From Clostridia bacterium (lineage in GTDB: Bacteria > Bacillota > Clostridia > Christensenellales > UBA1242), in assembly GCA_017473285.1 (NCBI GenBank), contig JAFULP010000043.1, positions 1 to 5,280 on the forward strand: a stretch of 5,280 nt of DNA, in the 5' to 3' direction. Both the position numbers and the translations under genes were made by a program. Below the pieces are notes generated by a model. The model was given only the letters and a program-made list of their open reading frames with translations. It was not told the origin of the DNA and did no database searches. Position 1 is the first letter of the stretch. Each line of letters starts with the position of its first letter. Positions 1-4,180 of the stretch are shown here, piece by piece.

Positions 1-651
1 AAATAGGCTATAATTGACATAATCACTTGCATCTTGTAAATAATCTTTTTGATGAATATGCAAAGTTAATTTAATACCAGTAATTGTATAATCATTTATA
101 TACTTTGTTCCATCAAAAGTATAGTTAAATGATAGTTCTTGATAATACGTGCCTGTTTTATGGGCATCCAAAGCACTTGCACCTATTTCATACAAACCAT
201 TATCATCCATGGTTAGTTCAGTGTTATTTGATATATTATACCACGCAACATCTGTACCATCCGCAGTGCCGTCATTAAAACTAACTTCCAATTTGGCAAG
301 TACATACACTCCCACTTCACTTGTATTAACCGCATATCCTTTTACTGTTAACACGTCGCCCGGCGTGATTATTGTGCTAGATGTTATTTCAGTAGCGGTC
401 TTATTAGTACTAGAACTAAGATATCCATACACAACATTTACAGAAGTGTTTTCATTGGTTGCATCGGTGCGATAGTCGATTGTCATTATAGCCATGCTTG
501 CATTGCCCGTAGCATCTTCCTTATCGCTAAAATACGAATAGCAAACACCAATAGAGAGAATTGCAACTACCAAAAAACAAACAACTTCTACAAAAAATAT
601 CTTCAGTAGATTACTTGTTTGATATTTATTTTGAAACATATTTATTTTCAT
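1..651 (-). CDS. SipW-type signal peptide protein, TasA/camelysin-like N-terminus (3' end missing)
   Basis: This reading frame is open from the ATG at 651 to the left edge, giving 217 residues with no stop, so the C-terminus is missing. The start is supported by AAGGGG at 656-661, four nt before the ATG; a second ATG at codon 5 would be badly spaced. Residues 1-17 are polar with lysines, 18-37 are hydrophobic, and then comes YFSDKEDATGN at 40-50. Hydrophobic segment plus Y-F-S-D-x-E-x-x-T-G-N is the hallmark of proteins cleaved by the SipW-type signal peptidase, such as TasA and camelysin. From about residue 55 the chain is rich in Thr, Ser, Asn, Asp and Tyr and looks like an extracellular beta-sandwich (my inference). 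E22 inside the hydrophobic stretch recalls type IV pilins, but the preceding residues do not fit a prepilin cleavage site. C37 does not sit in a good lipobox. No sipW gene is visible here. The exact role (matrix fibre, adhesin, other secreted protein) cannot be told. Confidence 0.72.
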   Translation of the reverse strand, partial: MKINMFQNKYQTSNLLKIFFVEVVCFLVVAILSIGVCYSYFSDKEDATGNASMAIMTIDYRTDATNENTSVNVVYGYLSSSTNKTATEITSSTIITPGDVLTVKGYAVNTSEVGVYVLAKLEVSFNDGTADGTDVAWYNISNNTELTMDDNGLYEIGASALDAHKTGTYYQELSFNYTFDGTKYINDYTITGIKLTLHIHQKDYLQDASDYVNYSLF

Positions 652-673
652 TTTACCCCTTGTAACGCTTAAA

Positions 674-722
674 TACATTAAAATTAATAAGAAATGCTTG
701 CAACCTATAACCTTTTAATGTA
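674..722 (-). promoter_or_regulatory. 10-bp leader stem upstream of the SipW-type gene
   Basis: TACATTAAAA at 674-683 and TTTTAATGTA at 713-722 are exact reverse complements, separated by 29 nt. In the predicted mRNA the stem ends about 12 nt before the AAGGGG ribosome binding site. It could affect translation or mRNA stability, or be a DNA operator. There is no U-tract after it, so it is not a terminator. No known riboswitch pattern was recognised. Confidence 0.45.
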
Positions 723-748
723 CATAAACTTTAGTAATCACTCAATTC

Positions 749-768
749 TTTTAATATATTTTAATATA
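749..768. repeat. Two tandem copies of TTTTAATATA
   Basis: The 10-bp unit occurs at 749-758 and 759-768 with no gap. It overlaps the proposed -10 box and transcription start of the SipW-type gene. One unit equals about one helical turn. In such AT-rich DNA this could be chance. Confidence 0.4.
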
Positions 769-787
769 TTAGTTTAACCATAGTCAA
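758..787 (-). promoter_or_regulatory. Sigma-A-type promoter of the SipW-type gene
   Basis: On the minus strand TTGACT (782-787, 5 of 6 to consensus) is followed after 18 nt by TAAAAT (758-763, 5 of 6). Transcription would begin near 751 and give a leader of about 100 nt. The promoter lies between the glycosyltransferase stop and this gene, so the SipW-type gene need not depend on read-through. Confidence 0.55.
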
Positions 788-848
788 GCAAAATAATTAT
801 TTTTTTCAAATTTAGTGGTTGATTAACAAACATTACAAAGTTAAATTG

Positions 849-867
849 CCTAGATATATATTCTAGG
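849..867 (-). other. Hairpin over the glycosyltransferase stop codon
   Basis: CCTAGA (849-854) and TCTAGG (862-867) form a perfect 6-bp stem with a 7-nt loop. The TAG stop lies inside the stem. On the minus strand no run of T follows, so it is at best a weak or factor-dependent terminator, or a 3'-end stabiliser. I see no other terminator between this gene and the next one. Confidence 0.3.
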
Positions 868-1915
868 TGTTAAAAAATATATCATTAAATATCACTTTGT
901 CATTGTGCGGATACATATTTTTTGCTTGAATATGATATTTTTTTGCTTTATTATAGTTTCCTATTTTGTAGTACAACACAGTTAATTCAAGCAACGGAAT
1001 TAGATAATAATATTCCGTCCTTACAAACATACCTTGCAATGTAGGTGTGTTGATATTTAATGCGCTTTGATACCAATATATTGCAATGTCATATTTGCCT
1101 TGTAGGGCGTAAAGTCTACCTAATTCGCACACGATTTCAGCACTAGGCACAATATCTAGGGCTTCGTATAGCCACTTTTTAGCACTTTCAATATCGCCTA
1201 ACCGCTCGTGGCACTGCGCCATTATACTACAAGCATCAATCTTGTTGGGCATAAATATATTAGGCATTGCAAAAAACTTAGTAAGTTGTTGCTTGCATTT
1301 ACGATAATATCCCCAATAAAACAACTCACGGGCGTAGTAATATTGTTCCCTTGAATTAAATCTAACACCACGCTTTAAAGCTTTGCGGAACAAGTTTAAG
1401 TTACGCTTGGTGTAATTGGTGGCAATTTTGCGGTGCTGAATAGTGATATCCAAATGCTCGGTTTTACCAAACGGTACAATTGCCTCGTGCACAAAGCCAC
1501 TCCACACCGCCCTAGCATCCCGCCTTAAGATGCGCTCACGCTCAAACACAAATGTTGGATTGCCTAATTCATCAAAAGCGGTGGCATACTTTAGCATATA
1601 TGTGTCGAAGGTCATATTAGGTTTTAAGATATTTATCTTTTCAATCTCGCTATACTCCAGTACGTCATCCGCATCAAGCCACATTACATAGTCCATACTC
1701 GCCTTACTAAACGAAAAGTTGCGTGCCTTACTAAAATCATCACACCACTTAAAGTCGTAAACTTTATCGGTATATCTCTTTGCAATATCTTTAGTAGTGT
1801 CCGCACTTCCCGTGTCCACAATTATAATCTCATCGGCAAATTGCTTGACACAATCAAGGCATCTAGCCAAAACGTCTTGTTCGTTTTTAACAATCATACA
1901 TACACTTATTTTCAT
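863..1915 (-). CDS. Family 2 glycosyltransferase with C-terminal TPR-like repeats
   Basis: A complete 350-residue protein. Residues 1 to about 100 are a GT-A nucleotide-sugar transferase fold: the start MKISVCMIVKNEQDVLARCL, then EIIIVDTGSADTT at 29-41, and WLDADD at 79-84, whose D81-A-D83 is the metal/UDP-sugar binding DxD motif. GFVHE at 140-144, after a basic ERERILRR stretch, is typical of this bacterial subgroup, which includes the S-glycosyltransferase SunS. From about 185 to 345 the chain looks helical, with TPR-like units (for example around WLYEALDIVPSAE and IAIYWYQSALNI), probably for acceptor binding. There is no signal peptide or membrane segment, so it should act in the cytoplasm. 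The acceptor and sugar are unknown; no bacteriocin precursor is visible here. The start is secure because the conserved N-terminus begins at it and the next upstream in-frame codons reach a stop at 1958-1960 without ATG, GTG or TTG. No Shine-Dalgarno sequence precedes it. Confidence 0.88.
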   Translation of the reverse strand: MKISVCMIVKNEQDVLARCLDCVKQFADEIIIVDTGSADTTKDIAKRYTDKVYDFKWCDDFSKARNFSFSKASMDYVMWLDADDVLEYSEIEKINILKPNMTFDTYMLKYATAFDELGNPTFVFERERILRRDARAVWSGFVHEAIVPFGKTEHLDITIQHRKIATNYTKRNLNLFRKALKRGVRFNSREQYYYARELFYWGYYRKCKQQLTKFFAMPNIFMPNKIDACSIMAQCHERLGDIESAKKWLYEALDIVPSAEIVCELGRLYALQGKYDIAIYWYQSALNINTPTLQGMFVRTEYYYLIPLLELTVLYYKIGNYNKAKKYHIQAKNMYPHNDKVIFNDIFFNT

Positions 1916-1920
1916 ATTGC

Positions 1921-1950
1921 ATTGTATGAAAGTTTTAATTTTATTGACAA
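1921..1950 (-). promoter_or_regulatory. Promoter of the glycosyltransferase; predicts a leaderless mRNA
   Basis: On the minus strand TTGTCA (1945-1950, 5 of 6) is followed after 18 nt by TACAAT (1921-1926, 5 of 6). Only 5 nt separate the -10 box from the ATG at 1915, so transcription should begin at or next to the start codon. The absence of any purine-rich ribosome binding site upstream agrees with leaderless translation. Confidence 0.6.
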
Positions 1951-2010
1951 AAATAAATTATTAAATAATTAAAGTAAAATACTTAAAAATAGTATTTTAA
2001 TATATTTATT

Positions 2011-2042
2011 AAAAAATAAAAGGCGACATAAAATCACCTTTT
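2011..2042 (-). terminator. Intrinsic terminator of the NifU-like/GGGtGRT operon
   Basis: The stem arms are 2018-2026 (AAAAGGCGA) and 2034-2042 (TCACCTTTT), nine pairs with one G-U, and a 7-nt loop. On the minus strand the stem is followed by TTTTATTTTTT, a good U-tract. It lies about 130 nt past the GGGtGRT stop and about 60 nt before the glycosyltransferase -35 box, separating the two transcription units. On the plus strand the T-run is weaker. Confidence 0.8.
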
Positions 2043-2068
2043 AAATATCACTTTAACTAAAGTTAAAA

Positions 2069-2120
2069 CATCACTTGCCCTAGCAAACTTCACTTGCCCC
2101 AGCAAACATCACTTCGCAAA
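2069..2120. repeat. 19-bp tandem repeat, two full copies and one shortened copy
   Basis: Copy 1 is CATCACTTGCCCTAGCAAA (2069-2087). Copy 2 (2088-2106) differs at two positions. Copy 3 (2107-2120) lacks five internal bases. Each full copy contains TTGC-N4-GCAA, able to form a small hairpin. The repeat lies in the 3' tail of the NifU-like/GGGtGRT transcript. It is too short and has no unique spacers, so it is not a CRISPR array. Confidence 0.7.
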
Positions 2121-2130
2121 CTTGTTTGCG
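2115..2130. other. Palindromic hairpin CGCAAAC-TT-GTTTGCG
   Basis: A 7-bp perfect inverted repeat with a 2-nt centre (more realistically a 6-bp stem with a CTTG tetraloop) overlaps the last tandem repeat copy. Without a T-run on either side it is not a terminator. It may cap or protect the mRNA 3' tail. A second weak hairpin, TGCG...CGCA, is at 2136-2151. Confidence 0.45.
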
Positions 2131-2174
2131 TCTAATGCGAAAGCGTCCGCAACTCTTCTTTCTTATTTCTTATT

Positions 2175-3176
2175 TTAGCGCACGCTTCTTTGCGCTATCG
2201 CCACACTAACCGCTACTGTTGCGCCAACCATTGGATTGTTTCCCATACCTATTAGCCCCATCATTTCCACATGGGCTGGCACGGATGACGAGCCCGCAAA
2301 CTGGGCATCGCTATGCATACGACCCATTGTGTCGGTCATACCATATGACGCTGGACCTGCGCCCATATTGTCTGGGTGAAGCGTGCGACCTGTACCGCCA
2401 CCGCTGGCTACTGAAAAGTACTTTTTACCCTGCTCCAAGCACTCCTTTTTGTAGGTGCCCGCCACTGGATGCTGAAATCTTGTAGGATTGGTGGAATTGC
2501 CTGTGATTGAGATATCCACATTTTCAAAATGCATAATTGCCACGCCTTCACGCACATCGTTTACGCCATAGCAACGCACCTTTGAGCGTTCGCCCTTTGA
2601 GTAGGCAATTTCTTTAACAATGCTAAGTTTGCCTGTATAGTAATCATAATCGGTTTGTACATATGTAAAACCATTGATACGAGATATAATTTGCGCCGCA
2701 TCTTTACCTAGACCATTTAGTATAACCCTAAGTGGTTTGGTGCGCACTTTGTTTGCCGAATTTACAATGCCAATAGCGCCTTCCGCTGCCGCAAACGATT
2801 CGTGCCCCGCCACAAAAGCAAAACACTCGGTGTCGTTGCTAAGTAGCATACTGCCAAGGTTGCCGTGTCCAAGGCCCACTTTACGGTCATCGGCTACTGA
2901 GCCTGAAATACAAAATGCTTGCAAGCCCTCACCTATGCATTTGGCAATTTCGCTAGCCTCCTTAACGCCACGCTTGATGGCAATTGCACCACCCACAATA
3001 TATGCCCAACACGCATTTTCAAAACATATTGGTTGAATACCTTTTACAATATTATACACATCTACGCCCAAATTATCGCACAACGCTTTGGCTTCGTTTA
3101 AATCCTTGATGCCATTGTCGTTTAATACCTTATTGATTTGCGCAATGCGACGCTCATAACTTTCAAATAATGCCAT
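2175..3176 (-). CDS. GGGtGRT-family protein
   Basis: A complete 333-residue protein that I recognise as the GGGtGRT family (Pfam PF14057), named after the motif seen here as SGGGTGRTLHPDN at 258-270. No biochemical function for this family is known to me. Other notable stretches are the Gly/His-rich GLGHGNLGSM at 101-110, FVAGHES at 121-127, ILNGLGKDAAQ at 152-162 and a Gly/Met-rich end (MMGLIGMGNNPMVGATVA at 305-322). There are eight cysteines (33, 51, 56, 80, 89, 118, 202, 246), which would suit metal or Fe-S chemistry, though that is inference. No signal peptide is evident, so it is likely cytoplasmic. The start has a strong GGGGG site at 3181-3185, four nt upstream, abutting the stop codon of the NifU-like gene. 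The 9-nt gap implies one transcript and probable translational coupling. The pair is recurrent in anaerobes as far as I know, suggesting the two proteins work together. Confidence 0.9.
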   Translation of the reverse strand: MALFESYERRIAQINKVLNDNGIKDLNEAKALCDNLGVDVYNIVKGIQPICFENACWAYIVGGAIAIKRGVKEASEIAKCIGEGLQAFCISGSVADDRKVGLGHGNLGSMLLSNDTECFAFVAGHESFAAAEGAIGIVNSANKVRTKPLRVILNGLGKDAAQIISRINGFTYVQTDYDYYTGKLSIVKEIAYSKGERSKVRCYGVNDVREGVAIMHFENVDISITGNSTNPTRFQHPVAGTYKKECLEQGKKYFSVASGGGTGRTLHPDNMGAGPASYGMTDTMGRMHSDAQFAGSSSVPAHVEMMGLIGMGNNPMVGATVAVSVAIAQRSVR

Positions 3177-3185
3177 AAATCCCCC

Positions 3186-3878
3186 TTACTCTACTCGTGG
3201 GTCGATGGTTTTGACCGCTTCATCAAATCTACCATACTTGCCACTTGCTTTTTTGATTGCTTCCATAGGCTCGATGCCCTTTTTAATGTTTTCCATCATT
3301 TTGCCTAGATTTACAAACTCGTAACCTATAATCTCATCATTTTCATCAAGACCTATTTTAGTAATATAGCCTTCGCTTAACTCCAAATATCTTGGACCTT
3401 TTATTCTTGTGCTGTAGCAAGTGCCCACTTGGCTACGCTTGCCTTTGCCCAAGTCCTCAAGTCCGCCACCAATTGGCAAACCTCCTTCGCTGAATGCTGA
3501 TTGAGTTCTGCCATACACAATTTGTAAAAACAACTCACGCATTGCGGTATTTATAGCATCACATACAAGGTCAGTGTTTAGCGCCTCAAGTATAGTTTTT
3601 CCCACTAAGATTTCGCTAGCCATTGCCGCTGAGTGAGTCATACCCGAACAACCTAGGGTTTCCACCAAGGCTTCTTCAATGATGCCGTCCTTTACATTTA
3701 ATGTAAGTTTGCACGCACCTTGTTGTGGAGCACACCAACCAACGCCGTGCGTTAAACCTGATATATCCTTAATTTCGGTTGCTTTTACCCATTTTGCTTC
3801 TTCTGGGATAGGTGCTGGGCCGTGATTGGCACCCTTATTAACGCAACACATTTCTTTAATTTCACTACTATATTCCAT
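3186..3878 (-). CDS. NifU-like iron-sulfur cluster scaffold-family protein
   Basis: A complete 230-residue protein related to the NifU N-terminal/IscU scaffold domain (PF01592), which builds transient [2Fe-2S] clusters for transfer to apoproteins. The match runs from about 42 to 125: GWCAPQQGACKLTLNVKDG at 47-65, then TLGCSGMTHSAAMASE at 74-89, aligned with the GCGSAIAS loop of IscU, then GKTILEAL at 93-100. C77 matches the second scaffold cysteine. The first (the Cys of APACGD in IscU) appears replaced by Q53, with C49 and C56 nearby; C106 or C154 might supply another ligand. The C-terminal part (about 125-230, with Gly-rich GGLPIGGGLEDLGKG) is an extension not found in IscU, so this is a divergent subfamily. 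The start has GGAGG at 3883-3887, four nt upstream. It is the first gene of an operon with the GGGtGRT gene. No IscS/SufS desulfurase is visible in the window. Confidence 0.87.
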   Translation of the reverse strand: MEYSSEIKEMCCVNKGANHGPAPIPEEAKWVKATEIKDISGLTHGVGWCAPQQGACKLTLNVKDGIIEEALVETLGCSGMTHSAAMASEILVGKTILEALNTDLVCDAINTAMRELFLQIVYGRTQSAFSEGGLPIGGGLEDLGKGKRSQVGTCYSTRIKGPRYLELSEGYITKIGLDENDEIIGYEFVNLGKMMENIKKGIEPMEAIKKASGKYGRFDEAVKTIDPRVE

Positions 3879-3896
3879 ATTACCTCCAATGCTATA

Positions 3897-3926
3897 ATTA
3901 TACTACTTTTAAAGTTGTTAGGTCAA
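3897..3926 (-). promoter_or_regulatory. Promoter of the NifU-like/GGGtGRT operon
   Basis: On the minus strand TTGACC (3921-3926, 5 of 6) is followed after 18 nt by a perfect TATAAT (3897-3902). Transcription would begin near 3890, leaving a leader of about a dozen nt that carries little more than the GGAGG site. Control is therefore likely at transcription initiation, not by an RNA leader. Confidence 0.75.
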
Positions 3927-3952
3927 ATATTTATGATAACTTATTATTTATT

Positions 3953-3972
3953 TTTGGCAAGCGTTCGCCAAA
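3953..3972. repeat. Inverted repeat TTTGGC-N8-GCCAAA
   Basis: A perfect 6-bp inverted repeat with an 8-nt centre, about 27 bp upstream of the -35 box of the NifU-like operon and 3 bp from the 24-bp palindrome. No T-run follows on either strand, so it is not a terminator. The form fits a binding site for a dimeric regulator, but none is identified. Confidence 0.4.
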
Positions 3973-3975
3973 CAT

Positions 3976-3999
3976 TTAGTTATATAATTATATAACTAA
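3976..3999. repeat. Perfect 24-bp AT-rich palindrome
   Basis: The half-site TTAGTTATATAA (3976-3987) is followed directly by its exact reverse complement (3988-3999). It lies between the two divergent promoters, about 95 bp from one predicted start and 140 bp from the other. It may be an operator for a dimeric regulator. It also contains TATAAT (3983-3988), but no good -35 box is spaced to it on the plus strand. Confidence 0.6.
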
Positions 4000-4055
4000 T
4001 TTAAAATCAAGTATCCATATTGTATTTTTTAATCGCAATTGCAAAACATTATTAA

Positions 4056-4084
4056 AGTGCGCAAATCTTTGCACTATTTTTTTT
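4056..4084 (+). terminator. Terminator-like hairpin with T8 tract and no gene upstream
   Basis: AGTGC (4056-4060) pairs with GCACT (4071-4075); an alternative fold pairs AGT-GCAA with TTGC-ACT across a 2-nt bulge. Eight T follow at 4077-4084, so it points rightward. No plus-strand gene precedes it. It may end a short leader or small RNA, act as an attenuator ahead of the ABC transporter, or block stray transcription. The stem is modest, so its strength is uncertain. Confidence 0.5.
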
Positions 4085-4091
4085 AAAACGA

Positions 4092-4120
4092 TAGACTTAG
4101 AGTTAATAAAGGTGTATAAT
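4092..4120 (+). promoter_or_regulatory. Promoter of the ABC transporter gene
   Basis: TAGACT (4092-4097, 4 of 6) is followed after 17 nt by a perfect TATAAT (4115-4120). Transcription would begin near 4127, giving a leader of about 54 nt. It starts just past the terminator-like hairpin, which would insulate it from upstream transcription. Confidence 0.6.
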
Positions 4121-4128
4121 ATATAAAC

Positions 4129-4162
4129 ATATTGTTACATTTTTAAATTTTAGTAATAATAT
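4129..4162 (+). promoter_or_regulatory. Leader stem upstream of the ABC transporter gene
   Basis: ATATTGTTAC (4129-4138) can pair with GTAATAATAT (4153-4162) as ten pairs including one G-U, around a 14-nt AT-rich loop. It begins almost at the predicted transcription start and ends 8 nt before the GAGG site at 4171-4174. It could protect the 5' end or tune translation. Confidence 0.35.
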
Positions 4163-4180
4163 ATTATAGTGAGGTTTTAA

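Larger units (their letters stand above)
3879..4180. other. Divergent intergenic region without a gene
   Basis: No convincing coding frame was found in these 302 nt. From left to right they hold the leftward promoter of the NifU-like operon, an inverted repeat, a perfect 24-bp palindrome, the short palindrome GCAATTGC (4035-4042), a plus-strand terminator-like hairpin, the rightward promoter of the ABC transporter and its leader stem. This density suggests joint or complex regulation of the two divergent units. Confidence 0.7.

Noticed and set aside
149..475. Plus-strand open frame of 108 codons
   Set aside because: It lies inside the minus-strand SipW-type gene, which has a good start site, ribosome binding site and recognisable signal motif. 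The plus-strand peptide resembles no known protein.
1443..1691. Plus-strand open frame inside the glycosyltransferase gene
   Set aside because: It is antisense to a well-conserved coding region, with low-complexity Ser-rich translation and no support as a gene.
863..1915. Glycosyltransferase as a sublancin-type S-glycosyltransferase (sunS)
   Set aside because: The catalytic domain is similar in kind, but no bacteriocin precursor, peptidase-transporter or disulfide oxidoreductase is visible, so the specific assignment is not supported.
1887..1922. Eleven-codon upstream frame (MQYENKCMYDC) overlapping the glycosyltransferase start
   Set aside because: Its ATG overlaps the -10 box, so it would not be in the predicted transcript, and it has no ribosome binding site.
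885..2054. Identical 14-mer TTAAATATCACTTT at 885-898 and 2041-2054
   Set aside because: One copy is coding and the other intergenic. A single 14-base match is plausible by chance in AT-rich DNA, and the flanks do not match.
2069..2130. Possible CRISPR array
   Set aside because: The repeat units are directly adjacent with no unique spacers, too few, and shorter than usual CRISPR repeats.
2177..2196. Inverted repeat AGCGCA-N8-TGCGCT at the end of the GGGtGRT gene as a terminator
   Set aside because: It lies in the final codons and is followed on the minus strand by A-rich sequence, with no U-tract. The strong terminator is at 2011-2042.
2219..3101. Three plus-strand open frames (2219-2485, 2674-3036, 2919-3101)
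   Set aside because: All are antisense to the GGGtGRT gene, whose protein is clearly real. Their translations show no recognisable domains.
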